Part shown: positions 33,962-43,766 of the stretch, piece by piece
How positions within the stretch are numbered: position 1 is the stretch's first letter
Layout: each line of letters begins with the position of its first letter
Program-made: the position numbers and the translations under genes
NCBI RefSeq assembly: GCF_003194085.1
Contig: NZ_CP023994.1
Span: 372,001 to 436,000 of the forward strand
DNA length: 64,000 nt
Reading direction: 5' to 3'
Source of the DNA: Aurantimicrobium photophilum
GTDB lineage: Bacteria; Actinomycetota; Actinomycetes; Actinomycetales; Microbacteriaceae
Notes under the pieces: model-generated
Told to the model about the DNA's origin: nothing
Database searches by the model: none
What the model saw: the letters and a program-made list of their open reading frames with translations, nothing else

Positions 33962-35763
33962 AGTTGATCATCCAAACACTTCGAGATTTACTTCCTCTGT
34001 TACCAGCAGGTGCAAGAAGATTTTTTGGGATTTATATAGGCGCCACGAGCTTTATTACTTTGCTCGATGTCGCAGCGATGGCGTTACTTGCACTACTCAT
34101 CACACCAATAGTCAACTCCAAGCCAATTGAGATGCCCATCATCGGTCAAATAAGTCTCTCAGCTGCTCCTGTGCTTGTCCTCATTGCATGTGGCCTCATC
34201 ATTCTAAAAAGCGCACTTTCTGTCTTTCTTCAGTGGGTTGCAACTAGACGATTTGCTACGTATGAACTTCAGATTGGTGAGCGGATGTTCACCAGTTACA
34301 TCCATTCCTCATGGGAGGAACGTTCCAAGCGAACGGTGGCCGAAATCACACGAATCGCTGATGCGGGTATTGCAAACACAGTTATGGGTTTTTTGCTCCC
34401 GCTTGCTAAAGTCCCGAGTCTGTTCCTCACATTTGGATTGATTCTTCTCGTTCTTTTGATTGCTGACCCCATTACTGCGTTGGTTGCTCTGGTTTACTTA
34501 GCTTTGGTTGCATTCATCGTGAATAAGGTAGTGACCAAGCGAGCACTCAACGCGGGGCAAGTTAATCTCAATTACAGTTACCGAGTTGCGATCCTGATGA
34601 CCGAGATGGTGGATGCACTCAAGGAATTGAGCCTTCGAGGCAAACTTGGTCAAGTAGCTGATGTTGTCACCCGGAACCGACAAATCGCTGTGAGGGCTCG
34701 GGCAAATATCTCGTTCCTTGGGATCATCCCACTGTATGCCTTTGAAGCGGCCCTTGTAGGCGGGTTCATTCTTGTAGGTATTGCGGGATTCTTCACCGGA
34801 GGGGCCAGTGGGGCACTCGCCTCAGTCGCACTTTTTGCGGCGACCGGATTTCGGCTTATCCCCGCAATTAATGGATTGCAAAGCAGCATTGTTCAGGGAA
34901 ATGCGAGTAGTCCAGCGGCACGGGACGTAATCGACGACCTGAATAGATTAAGTAAAACGGAACAGGATGATTTCCAGAGGGTTGACTCTGAGATCCTTCC
35001 ACCTCAACCTCACCACATCAATCTGAAGAATGTCACTTTTACCTATCACTCCTCGACAAATCAAGTTTTACGAGGTCTAAATCTTGATATCCCTCTTGGT
35101 AGCTCATTGGGGATTGTGGGTCCCTCAGGTGCAGGAAAATCAACACTTATTGACCTTCTACTCGGATTGAGCGTACCTACGGGAGGGTCGATTGAAATCG
35201 ACGGTGTTGCCCTGACAAATGTGATTCACGCTTGGAGAGATCGAGTAGGTTACGTTCCTCAGCGTGTTGCTCTCTTTGATGGAAGCATCGCTCAAAATGT
35301 TGCGCTGACCTGGGACGCAGATTTCAACAGGGACAAGGTTATTGAAGCCCTTGAGCGAGCACAGCTTGGAGCACTCGTGAATTCTCGAGAAGGTGGAATC
35401 GACGCCAAAATTGGTGAACGAGGTTTCTCCCTTTCTGGAGGTCAGCAACAACGCCTTGGGATTGCCAGGGCTCTGTATTCAGATCCTTTAGTGCTAGTTC
35501 TGGATGAAGCGACAAGCTCATTAGATACAAAAACCGAAGACGATGTTACTCAAGCTATCCGAGCTCTTCGAGGTGAAGTAACACTCATTTCGGTTGCTCA
35601 CCGACTCTCAACAATCAAAGATTATGACCAAGTTTGCTACCTAGAGGACGGTCTAATTGTAGGTAAAGGAACTTTCACAGATTTAGCGCGCCAGCTGCCC
35701 GCTTTTGGTGAACAAGTTGCCCTTGCTGGTTTGTCACAGAAGTTACGCATTCAAGGCGATTAG
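33958..35763 (+). CDS. ABC half-transporter (exporter/flippase type)
   Basis: 601 residues. An N-terminal six-helix domain (about 20-310) is followed by an ATPase with Walker A GPSGAGKSTL (about 382), signature LSGGQQQRLG, Walker B LVLVLDEATSSLD and the switch His in SVAHRLS. It resembles MsbA/PglK-type homodimeric exporters. In this setting, flipping a lipid-linked glycan is the most likely job, but a lipid or other cargo cannot be ruled out. GTG start in an operon with close overlaps both sides. Confidence 0.85.
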   Translation: MKLIIQTLRDLLPLLPAGARRFFGIYIGATSFITLLDVAAMALLALLITPIVNSKPIEMPIIGQISLSAAPVLVLIACGLIILKSALSVFLQWVATRRFATYELQIGERMFTSYIHSSWEERSKRTVAEITRIADAGIANTVMGFLLPLAKVPSLFLTFGLILLVLLIADPITALVALVYLALVAFIVNKVVTKRALNAGQVNLNYSYRVAILMTEMVDALKELSLRGKLGQVADVVTRNRQIAVRARANISFLGIIPLYAFEAALVGGFILVGIAGFFTGGASGALASVALFAATGFRLIPAINGLQSSIVQGNASSPAARDVIDDLNRLSKTEQDDFQRVDSEILPPQPHHINLKNVTFTYHSSTNQVLRGLNLDIPLGSSLGIVGPSGAGKSTLIDLLLGLSVPTGGSIEIDGVALTNVIHAWRDRVGYVPQRVALFDGSIAQNVALTWDADFNRDKVIEALERAQLGALVNSREGGIDAKIGERGFSLSGGQQQRLGIARALYSDPLVLVLDEATSSLDTKTEDDVTQAIRALRGEVTLISVAHRLSTIKDYDQVCYLEDGLIVGKGTFTDLARQLPAFGEQVALAGLSQKLRIQGD

Positions 35764-35764
35764 C

Positions 35765-37021
35765 GTGAGCTACGGTCGGTTAGACAGACTCCTTCAAGCG
35801 AGGAATTCATGGCCTAAGTGGTTGAACACTGCCATAGATTCAGTCGCTGATAACCCATCAGGATTAATTGGAAGGCTTGCATCCTTGAGATACAGGCCGC
35901 GTGGGCCACTCCCGGATGTGTCGAAGAGCGGTAAGAATCTGTTTACCGTTGCAATAGGTCCTGTGAACTATTCAAACCAGGGCACTTTGTGGGCTAAATC
36001 CCTCTCCAAAAAATATCCAGAAGTTTCAACTTCCACTTTCGCAATTGAGGTCCCTGGTGGCTTCAACTTTCCTTCTGATGTGATAATCCCAATGGATTTC
36101 TATCAGCGCTCCTCACGTTGGCAAAAAGCTCAGATTGAGGCATTGTCTAAGTTCAGTCACGTATTAGTCGAGGCGGAAGAGCCTCTTGTTGGACGTCTGT
36201 TCCAACGATCTGTTGAAAAAGAGTCAGTTTTTCTCAATAATCGCGGTGTGAGCGTGGCATACATAGCGCACGGAACAGATGTTCGTATCCCAGATAAACA
36301 TGCGAAGAGAACGAAATGGTCTCCATATCTAGACCCAACTTTGTACATCAATCGCCTGAATGCACTCGCGACAAAAAATGTAGATTTCTTGAACTCAATC
36401 GGCAGCCCTGTGTTTGTGTCGACGCCAGATTTACTTCTTGATTTGCCCAACGCGAAATGGTGCCCAGTAGTAGTCGAAATAGAAAAATGGTCGACACTCA
36501 GGGAAACTACCAGGAGACCAGGCCCAATTCGTGTTGTCCATGCACCAAGTGTGCAGACAATAAAGGGGACACATCTCATCGAACCGGCTCTGAACAAACT
36601 TCATCAACAAGGAATCATTGAATATCGAGAACTTCGAGGTATTCCATCCCGGCTGATGCCAGAAGAAATTTCTTGGGCTGATGTTGTTTTGGATCAGTTC
36701 CGGTTGGGATCCTATGGTGTCGCGGCAGTAGAAGCCATGGCGGCTCATAAAGTCGTCATCGGACACATTATTCCGGAAGTCCGTGAACTGATTCAGGGTC
36801 ACACCGGACTGGAGCTTCCCATTATCGAAGCAACACCAGACAACCTGGAATCAGTTTTAATTAATTTGGTTGCTCATCCATTGAAAATGGATGAGCTTAA
36901 GTCTGCTGGCGGCAAATATGCTTCACGGTTACATGACGGTGCTTTGAGCGCTGAGATATTGATGAATAATTGGATAAGGCCGGTCCAGAAAGAATCCATA
37001 GTTGGGGGTATCTCTCAGTGA
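35765..37021 (+). CDS. Glycosyltransferase, paralogue 1 of 3
   Basis: 418 residues from GTG 35765, one base after the ABC gene stop. A GT-B-like protein. A first domain has AIGPVNYSNQGTLWAKSL and YIAHGTDVRIPDKH. A second has FVSTPDLLLDLPNAKWCPVV and VVLDQFRLGSYGVAAVEAMAAHKVVIGHI, the segment that in GT4 enzymes holds the nucleotide-sugar Glu. Closely related to the genes at 37018 and 39377. Donor and acceptor unknown. Confidence 0.75.
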   Translation: MSYGRLDRLLQARNSWPKWLNTAIDSVADNPSGLIGRLASLRYRPRGPLPDVSKSGKNLFTVAIGPVNYSNQGTLWAKSLSKKYPEVSTSTFAIEVPGGFNFPSDVIIPMDFYQRSSRWQKAQIEALSKFSHVLVEAEEPLVGRLFQRSVEKESVFLNNRGVSVAYIAHGTDVRIPDKHAKRTKWSPYLDPTLYINRLNALATKNVDFLNSIGSPVFVSTPDLLLDLPNAKWCPVVVEIEKWSTLRETTRRPGPIRVVHAPSVQTIKGTHLIEPALNKLHQQGIIEYRELRGIPSRLMPEEISWADVVLDQFRLGSYGVAAVEAMAAHKVVIGHIIPEVRELIQGHTGLELPIIEATPDNLESVLINLVAHPLKMDELKSAGGKYASRLHDGALSAEILMNNWIRPVQKESIVGGISQ

Positions 37022-38226
37022 ACCCCACACTTGAAAAAATATGGAAGTTAATTCCCAAATTTGCTCAAGATTTCATCGCATCCACGGTTGACCGAGTTAG
37101 CGGAAATGAAATTCCTGCACCTGCTAGTTGTGATCAGAGTAAAGCTTTTCGCGTATTTATTGCACCCGCAAATTACGCGGGACAAGGTTATCGCTGGGCT
37201 AGAGCTTTGGAACAAAATGAAAATATCTCAGCGAGAAACATGGTTTATGCAGAGATAAACCCCTTTGGGTATGACGTCGATTTCCCCGTTAGGTGGAGGA
37301 CAGTAACCCATTCTCGGAAGTGGCAACGTGAACAATTAGAGACGCTCACAAGCAATTTCACGCACGTGATTATCGAAGCTGAGTTCCCACCCCTCGGCGG
37401 AATGTTTGGCGAGAACGTTCTCAAACAGGTTGAAGCATTACGCGCCGGGGGAGTAAACGTCGCAATGGTCTGCCACGGCTCTGACATTCGACTCCCTAGT
37501 CGCCATAAAGAATTGGAGCCATGGTCTCCGTTTGTTAACGATGACTGGGTCCCCGTTGAAAAACTTGAAAAAGTCATGGTGAAAAACCGCCAGTTACTTG
37601 ATGAGATTGATGCCCCAACATTTGTTTCAACTCCTGGCTTGTTGCTGGATGTTCCTTATGCTCATTTGCTTCCAGTGGTTATTGATCCATCGCGTTGGGC
37701 AACATCTCAACCAGTATTAAAGAGAACGCGACTAAAAGTTGTGCATATCCCTTCTAATCCTTTAGTTAAGGGAACAGCAGAAATTTCTGAGGCACTCACT
37801 CGTTTACACAACGAAGAAATCATCGAGTACATCCAGGTATCAGGAGTTACGCATGAAGAGATGCCAAAGATTTTTGGAAACTGTGACATAGTTCTGGATC
37901 AGTTCAGATTGGGCGATTACGGAGTTGCTGCGTGTGAAGCCATGGCGGCAGGCCGATTGGTTGTTTCTCACGTCAGCAAGCAAGCACGAGAACTCATTGT
38001 CCAAGAGACTGGGCTATCCCTCCCAATCGTTGAGGCAAATATTGACAACATTGAGCAGGTATTGAGGAATATTGCCTTGAACTCTGAACATTATTCTGAA
38101 ATTGCAGCACAGGGCCCCTCATTCATCAATTACGTTCATGATGGAGCTTTTTCCAGAAGAGTTCTAGAACGAAACTTCCTTTTCGCTGAAAATAAGTTCT
38201 CACACGCAAATCAGGAGAACTCGTGA
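37018..38226 (+). CDS. Glycosyltransferase, paralogue 2 of 3
   Basis: 402 residues; GTG 37018 overlaps the previous stop as GTGA. It shares with paralogue 1 the blocks IAPANYAGQGYRWARAL, MVCHGSDIRLPSRH, FVSTPGLLLDVPYAHLLPVV and IVLDQFRLGDYGVAACEAMAAGRLV. Differences are spread over the whole length, so the duplication is not recent. Likely adds one residue of the repeat unit. Confidence 0.75.
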   Translation: MNPTLEKIWKLIPKFAQDFIASTVDRVSGNEIPAPASCDQSKAFRVFIAPANYAGQGYRWARALEQNENISARNMVYAEINPFGYDVDFPVRWRTVTHSRKWQREQLETLTSNFTHVIIEAEFPPLGGMFGENVLKQVEALRAGGVNVAMVCHGSDIRLPSRHKELEPWSPFVNDDWVPVEKLEKVMVKNRQLLDEIDAPTFVSTPGLLLDVPYAHLLPVVIDPSRWATSQPVLKRTRLKVVHIPSNPLVKGTAEISEALTRLHNEEIIEYIQVSGVTHEEMPKIFGNCDIVLDQFRLGDYGVAACEAMAAGRLVVSHVSKQARELIVQETGLSLPIVEANIDNIEQVLRNIALNSEHYSEIAAQGPSFINYVHDGAFSRRVLERNFLFAENKFSHANQENS

Positions 38227-39380
38227 AGGTAATCATTGCCAGCAGAATTTTCTCTCCAGAACCTGCCGCTGCATCTTTCATGCTTGAAGCTGTGGCACGG
38301 GCATTTGTTGCCGCAGGTGATGAAGTCGAAGTCATAACTTCCTCGCTACCTCGAGGGCAGAAAGAAATTACCCCTGAAGGTTTCTCCATTTCGCGCGCTC
38401 CGGTTCTCCGCGACCGAAGCGGATATCTCCGTGGGTACCTCCCATATATGTCTTTTGATATTCCTTTGTTTTTTAGACTGTTGTTTCGCCAACGTCCGGA
38501 TCTTTATTTCATTGAACCGCCTCCTACTTCTGGGGCTGTGATGAGGCTCGTGGCTTGGCTAAAGCGAAAACCATATTTTTATGACGCTGCAGATATTTGG
38601 TCAGATGCCGCAGCCTTGGCTACGAGTAATCGATTCGTACTTTCTATTTTGCGCAAAATAGAACTTTTTTCGTTACAGGGTGCCCGTGAGATATTCACAA
38701 TTTCGACGGGTGTAGAAAAAAGGCTAAAGGAGCTAGGTGTCAATACTGATGTCACAGTTGTAGGTTTCGGTGTTGACACAGAAATTTTTCATTTTGACCA
38801 AAAAGAATCTGACGCTCAAAAATACTTTGTCTATGCGGGCACTTATTCAGAACCTCACGGGGCATCAGTTTTCATTCAGGCATTTTCAGAATTTTCTCGC
38901 CTGAATCCCTCATTCAAGCTCATATTTGTGGGAAATGGTTCGGAACGAAATGTTCTTGAACAGCTGGCATCTGATCTCGCACTTGACGCTATAGAGTTCA
39001 GAAATCCTGTACCTCCGGAAGAGCTCAACGACATCCTCAACGGAGCAGTTGCTTCACTCGCAAGTTTGAAGCCAGGAACAGGCTATGAATATGCATTTAC
39101 AACCAAGATTTATGCATCATTAGCTGCTGGCTGTCCTGTCATTTTTTCGGGGGCTGGACCAACTCATCAGTTCATGAGGAGAATCGATGCGAGCCTTTCA
39201 TCGGGGGTTTCTGTTGATTTTGATTCTCTGCAAGTACTCGAAGCGATGACTCTTGTCGCACAGTCACCTCTTTCTCCTAAGGGTCGAAAAACTTTAAGCC
39301 ATTGGTCGAGAGGACATTTCTCCATTGACGTCATTGCCAGAAACATTGTGAGTTCTATTCACCGGGCGACTAAATCATGA
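38223..39380 (+). CDS. Family 4 glycosyltransferase (WcaI-like)
   Basis: 385 residues. IIASRIFSPEPAAASFMLEAVARAF at the N-terminus is typical of WcaI/WbuB-like GT4 enzymes. FVYAGTYSEPHGASVFIQAF opens the donor domain, and FTTKIYASLAAGCPVIFSG holds the C-terminal nucleotide-binding loop. GTG start overlapping the previous gene by 4 bp. It sits between paralogues 2 and 3 and is not closely related to them. Confidence 0.82.
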   Translation: MKVIIASRIFSPEPAAASFMLEAVARAFVAAGDEVEVITSSLPRGQKEITPEGFSISRAPVLRDRSGYLRGYLPYMSFDIPLFFRLLFRQRPDLYFIEPPPTSGAVMRLVAWLKRKPYFYDAADIWSDAAALATSNRFVLSILRKIELFSLQGAREIFTISTGVEKRLKELGVNTDVTVVGFGVDTEIFHFDQKESDAQKYFVYAGTYSEPHGASVFIQAFSEFSRLNPSFKLIFVGNGSERNVLEQLASDLALDAIEFRNPVPPEELNDILNGAVASLASLKPGTGYEYAFTTKIYASLAAGCPVIFSGAGPTHQFMRRIDASLSSGVSVDFDSLQVLEAMTLVAQSPLSPKGRKTLSHWSRGHFSIDVIARNIVSSIHRATKS

Positions 39381-40642
39381 CCTCATTCTCGACAAAATTA
39401 TCAAGTATCGCAGCTCAGTTGATGAGCAATCGAAGCAAGATTCCCAAATTTGTCAATGTACTTATTGACGATGTTGCAAAAAGGCCAGATGGAATTCTTG
39501 CGAGAATTGTCGACTCACTTTTGTTGGCTACTCAAGCAGCTCCTGTCGTTACTCAAGTTCCAAAATCGTCAATCAGGCTGTTTATCGGACCTACAAACTA
39601 TGCGGGGCAGGGATACGCCTGGTCTAGGGCTTTAGAAGCATCAAATCCGAATCTCAAAGCATGCAATCTTGAAATTGAACTTCCCGGGAGCTTTCAGTTT
39701 CCTACAGATTCTAAAGCTTCAATTTCAGCCTATAACCGTTCAGGTAAGTGGCAGAGAAAAGAACTTGAGGCAGTCCAATCTTTTACACATGTGCTCTATG
39801 AGGCAGAGCGGCCATTATTCGGAAGCTTGTTTCATCGCAATGTCAAAAAAGAAGTGAACGCACTCATTAGCGCTGAAGTTTCAGTTGCTTTGATTTGCCA
39901 TGGAACAGATGTGCGATCTCCAATGAAGCATGTTTCATTGACTGAATGGTCTCCCTATGTTGATGAGGTTCGACTAGCGACCCAACATCAAAAAGAGGTT
40001 GATGCCAACCTCAAACTCATTGCAGACCTTCAAGTTCCGACTTTTGTCTCCACTCCAGACCTACTTCTCGACCTACCTGAAGCGCATTGGTGCCCTGTTG
40101 TTGTAGATACCGGGGTTTGGCTTCCCACTCAAGAGCCGTTGAAGAAAACCAGACCTGTCGTTGCGCACATTCCGAGTATGGGGAATATCAAAGGAACGCA
40201 TTTAATCCATGACACACTCATGAGTCTTGATAGTGAAGGATTAATTGATTACCAGGCTCTTCACGGTGTACCAGCCTTCGAAATGCCGAAGGTTATTGCC
40301 GCGGCGGATATCGTTTTGGATCAATTCAGAATCGGTTCATACGGAGTCGCAGCTGTAGAAGCAATGTCGACAGGAAGAGTTGTCGTTGGACATGTCGCTC
40401 AAGAAGTGCGATCAATTGTGATGTCTCAGACGGGACGCAAACTTCCTATAGTAGAAGCAACTCCCTCTACCCTGGCCAAAGTCCTCAGAGAAATTTGCTT
40501 GAACAGAGATTCTTTCCAACAAATTGCTCGTGATGGCTACGAGTTTGCTCGCGCGATACACAGTGGTAAATACAGTTCGAAGGTGTTGGAGACACACTGG
40601 ATTGCAGATAGCCAAGAACAACCTTTAGCGAAAGACGATTGA
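39377..40642 (+). CDS. Glycosyltransferase, paralogue 3 of 3
   Basis: 421 residues. Same blocks as paralogues 1 and 2: FIGPTNYAGQGYAWSRAL, LICHGTDVRSPMKH, FVSTPDLLLDLPEAHWCPVV and IVLDQFRIGSYGVAAVEAMSTGRVV. In the last block it is nearer to paralogue 1. ATG overlaps the GT4 stop (ATGA). Confidence 0.75.
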   Translation: MTSFSTKLSSIAAQLMSNRSKIPKFVNVLIDDVAKRPDGILARIVDSLLLATQAAPVVTQVPKSSIRLFIGPTNYAGQGYAWSRALEASNPNLKACNLEIELPGSFQFPTDSKASISAYNRSGKWQRKELEAVQSFTHVLYEAERPLFGSLFHRNVKKEVNALISAEVSVALICHGTDVRSPMKHVSLTEWSPYVDEVRLATQHQKEVDANLKLIADLQVPTFVSTPDLLLDLPEAHWCPVVVDTGVWLPTQEPLKKTRPVVAHIPSMGNIKGTHLIHDTLMSLDSEGLIDYQALHGVPAFEMPKVIAAADIVLDQFRIGSYGVAAVEAMSTGRVVVGHVAQEVRSIVMSQTGRKLPIVEATPSTLAKVLREICLNRDSFQQIARDGYEFARAIHSGKYSSKVLETHWIADSQEQPLAKDD

Positions 40643-40645
40643 AAA

Positions 40646-41713
40646 ATGATGAGCACTCCATTAGTTGATGTGGTTATCCCAGTTCATTCACAAACACGCC
40701 CAATTTCGCGTGCAGTGTCGTCTGTTCTCGACCACACCGATGCAGCGGTTCGTGTCAATGTAGTCGCTCACAACATCAGTGAGAAAGTCATTTCGGATAA
40801 CCTTGGCGCATTGGTCAATGACCCTCGGGTTCGATTGCTCCATTTAGAAGACGGAATTGCGAGCCCTGCTGGCCCGATGAACTTTGGCCTAGATCACTGC
40901 ACTGCAAAGTTTGTTGCGGTGATGGGTAGTGATGATGAATTTCAAGCCGGTGCGATTGATTCCTGGCTACATGTTCAGTCAGAAGGTCGCGCTGACTTTG
41001 TTATTGCCCAGATTCGAAACGTTGGCGGAGGGCTAGTTCCATCTCCGCCTGCCAGACCTCGACGCAGATTCAATCTAGATCCAGTTAAAGATCGGTTGTC
41101 ATACAGAAGTGCTCCCCTTGGACTTCTTTCGAGGGAAAAGTTTCCACAATTAAGGTTTGCGGCAAATTTAGCCTCTGGTGAGGACCTACCCTACGTAACT
41201 GAACTCTGGTTTACAGGGAAAAATATTGCATTTGACCGAACCGGTCCGGCATACCTCGTGCATGCGGATGCAGATGACCGAGTGACTTCTGCCCCCCGAC
41301 CGATTTCAGAAGACTTCGCATTTCTTGAACTTATTTTTGAATCAACGTGGGGGAAGACTGCGACAGAAGGTGAACGCTCTGCGGTTGGCATAAAGATGAT
41401 TAGAGGCCATTTGTTCGATGCTGTAGTGAACAGAGCGAAGTCAGGTTTCATCGCTTCTGAACGTGAAGCCTTGGCGCACGTAGCAAACTACATCAGTAGT
41501 TGGTCGGGAGGTGCCGAGAAATATCTTTCAATTCTTGACCACCAGGTGTTTACTGGGATTCTGCAAAACAGCCTCTCAACCGAAAAAATGATGGAACTCA
41601 TCTCGAAAAGATGGAATTACCGTTCAGTTGATGTTTTAGTGACAAAAAATCCTCTACGAATTTTTCATAGCCAAGCTCCCTTGAGGACCTATATTGGTGG
41701 CTATTTCGTTTAG
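40646..41713 (+). CDS. Family 2 glycosyltransferase
   Basis: 355 residues. VDVVIPVHSQTRPISRAVSSVLDHT opens a GT-A fold and FVAVMGSDDEFQAGAI holds the DxD-like metal motif. The C-terminal part (about 230-355) has no clear match. The stop TAG shares the tetramer TTAG with the TAA stop of the convergent oxidoreductase gene. End of the plus-strand run of the locus. Confidence 0.78.
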   Translation: MMSTPLVDVVIPVHSQTRPISRAVSSVLDHTDAAVRVNVVAHNISEKVISDNLGALVNDPRVRLLHLEDGIASPAGPMNFGLDHCTAKFVAVMGSDDEFQAGAIDSWLHVQSEGRADFVIAQIRNVGGGLVPSPPARPRRRFNLDPVKDRLSYRSAPLGLLSREKFPQLRFAANLASGEDLPYVTELWFTGKNIAFDRTGPAYLVHADADDRVTSAPRPISEDFAFLELIFESTWGKTATEGERSAVGIKMIRGHLFDAVVNRAKSGFIASEREALAHVANYISSWSGGAEKYLSILDHQVFTGILQNSLSTEKMMELISKRWNYRSVDVLVTKNPLRIFHSQAPLRTYIGGYFV

Positions 41714-42690
41714 GAAAGACGGCTATTGAGCCCATCCTGAGCCATTTCTTCGGCAATTCGCACAACATCTGTTCCTTCAGCGAGGGTAACGATGTGGGAG
41801 ACGTCCCCTGTCAGTACCGCATCCCTAAATGCTTCATGCTCTGCAGCAAGTGGCTCTTTTTTATCTAATGCGAATCGTGTGACATCGCCTTCGGCAACGC
41901 CTCGGAAGGCCGCTACTCCAGACCAAGATTCACCGAAGGTTCCGTTCTGGAAATGAGTGAGGTCAGCTGTCAGAGTGTCGATAACAAGACCCCCCTTTTC
42001 TCCAGTAATGACAGTGGTCCGCTCCTTGAAAGGGGTGAGCCAGTTGACTGTGTGTGAGGTTATGGTTCCCCCGCTCAACGTCCCGACAGCCACCAACATA
42101 TCTTCGTGGTCTCGGCCACTTTGGTGGGCTGTTCGCGCGTTGACGCTGACAAACTTTTGCTGGCTCACCCAGGCTGTGAGATCTATATCGTGGGAGGCTA
42201 AATCCTTAATAACCCCAACATCAGCAATTCTTCCGGGGAAGGGTCCTTGGCGACGAGTGCTAATTTGATATATCTCACCGAGGATTCCATCCTCGAGGCG
42301 CTTGCGGGCAGATTGGACAGCTGGGTTATAGCGCTCGATGTGTCCTACTCCACCAATTAAATCTTTGCTGGCGAACAAATCACGAAGTTCTCCCGCGGCA
42401 ACAGTTGTTGAGGCTACTGGCTTCTCAATGAGTGCGTGGATACCACGCTCTGCCAGTGCTTTTCCGATATCTAGGTGATAGATGGTTGGAGCTGCTACAA
42501 CGCAGTAGTCGAAGCCAAGATCTAAAAACTCATCAAGGTTTTTGTAGACAGGCTTGCCCTCAACAGTTGGTCCTACTGAATCCGCAGGATCGTAAACTCC
42601 AAGGAAATCGACTCCCTCAAGATTGTTTAGAATTCTGCTGTGGTGGCGACCCATTACTCCAAGACCGAGAACTCCAGCGCGAAGTGTCAT
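41710..42690 (-). CDS. Gfo/Idh/MocA oxidoreductase (WlbA/WbpB-like)
   Basis: 326 residues. GVLGLGVMGRHHSRIL is the NAD-binding loop and ALIEKPVAST the conserved EKP motif with the catalytic Lys. VKDLASHDIDL gives the catalytic-region Asp/His. With the two genes upstream it makes a set like WbpB-WbpE-WbpD (WlbA-WlbC-WlbB), where this enzyme oxidises C3 of a UDP-sugar. The specific substrate is inferred from context. Confidence 0.85.
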   Translation of the reverse strand: MTLRAGVLGLGVMGRHHSRILNNLEGVDFLGVYDPADSVGPTVEGKPVYKNLDEFLDLGFDYCVVAAPTIYHLDIGKALAERGIHALIEKPVASTTVAAGELRDLFASKDLIGGVGHIERYNPAVQSARKRLEDGILGEIYQISTRRQGPFPGRIADVGVIKDLASHDIDLTAWVSQQKFVSVNARTAHQSGRDHEDMLVAVGTLSGGTITSHTVNWLTPFKERTTVITGEKGGLVIDTLTADLTHFQNGTFGESWSGVAAFRGVAEGDVTRFALDKKEPLAAEHEAFRDAVLTGDVSHIVTLAEGTDVVRIAEEMAQDGLNSRLS

Positions 42691-43766
42691 TAGCTTCCTG
42701 CCTTAGCAACTGAGTTAACAACCTTAACGATTGTTTCCAAGTCGCGTTTTTTGAGAGCTGGATGCACAGGCAGCGAAAGAACTTGCTGCGCAATTCGCTC
42801 CGTTGCAGGAAGATCTAGCTCCAACTGGAAAGAAGGAAGGCGGTGAATTGGTGTGGGGTAGTAAACACCATTTCCCACTCCGCGCTTAGTTAGTTCAGCA
42901 GCAAATGCATCACGATCTGTGTCGACGACCTTTATTGTGTACTGGTGGAAAACATGTTCCATTCCGGGAGCAGTAGATGGAGTGACTACACCTTCCAAGT
43001 TTGCGTTGAGGAACGCGGCGTTGGATTGACGCTGTTCCGTCCATTTTGGCAATTTCTTCAGCTGCTCACGGCCAATTGCCGCGTGAATGTCAGTCATTCG
43101 AGTGTTGAAACCGACGACTTCGTTCTGATAGCGAATTTCCATTCCCTGGTTGCGAAGAACCTTAACCATTCTGGCTAATTCATCTGAAGGAGTAGTTACC
43201 ATTCCACCTTCGCCGCTTGTCATGTTCTTGGTGGGGTAAAAGGAGAAACTTGCTGCAAGTCCCCAAGCGCCAACAGGGATTCCATTAATCTTTGCCCCAT
43301 GGGCCTGTGCGGCGTCCTCGAAAACTAGCAACCCGTGCTTTTCCGCAATCTCATTGACTGCAACCATGTTCGCAGGATGACCATAAAGGTGAACAGGCAT
43401 AATTGCGCGAGTTCGCTTGGTAATTGCTGCTTCAATTTTGCTCGGGTCAAGATTGAAGTGATTCTCTTCGATATCAACAAAAACCGGAGTTGCACCAGTG
43501 AGAGCTACTGAATTTGCAGTTGCTGCGAAGCTAAATGACGGGACAATAACTTCGTCACCAGCCTTGATTCCCGCAGCGATGAAGGCCATGTGAAGTGCTG
43601 AAGTACCTGAATTAAGCGCTACTGAGTGGCGACCGTCGACATGGTGAGAAAATTCTTTTTCGAAAGCTGCTACTTCAGGACCTTGAGCAAGTCCACCGCT
43701 GCGGAGAACACGATCTACAGCTCGTCGCTCTTCTTTTCCAATAATTGGGTTAGCTGCAGGAATCAT
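42690..43766 (-). CDS. DegT/DnrJ/EryC1-type sugar aminotransferase (WbpE-like)
   Basis: 358 residues. PLP Lys in FSFYPTKNMTSGEGGMV; ALNSGTSALHMAFIAAGIKAGDEVIVPSFSFAAT binds the cofactor phosphate, and FEDAAQAHGA has the pyridine-N Asp. It would transaminate the 3-keto sugar made by the downstream oxidoreductase. Starts and stops share single bases with both neighbours (TAATG-type joins), so expression is surely coupled. Confidence 0.9.
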   Translation of the reverse strand: MIPAANPIIGKEERRAVDRVLRSGGLAQGPEVAAFEKEFSHHVDGRHSVALNSGTSALHMAFIAAGIKAGDEVIVPSFSFAATANSVALTGATPVFVDIEENHFNLDPSKIEAAITKRTRAIMPVHLYGHPANMVAVNEIAEKHGLLVFEDAAQAHGAKINGIPVGAWGLAASFSFYPTKNMTSGEGGMVTTPSDELARMVKVLRNQGMEIRYQNEVVGFNTRMTDIHAAIGREQLKKLPKWTEQRQSNAAFLNANLEGVVTPSTAPGMEHVFHQYTIKVVDTDRDAFAAELTKRGVGNGVYYPTPIHRLPSFQLELDLPATERIAQQVLSLPVHPALKKRDLETIVKVVNSVAKAGS

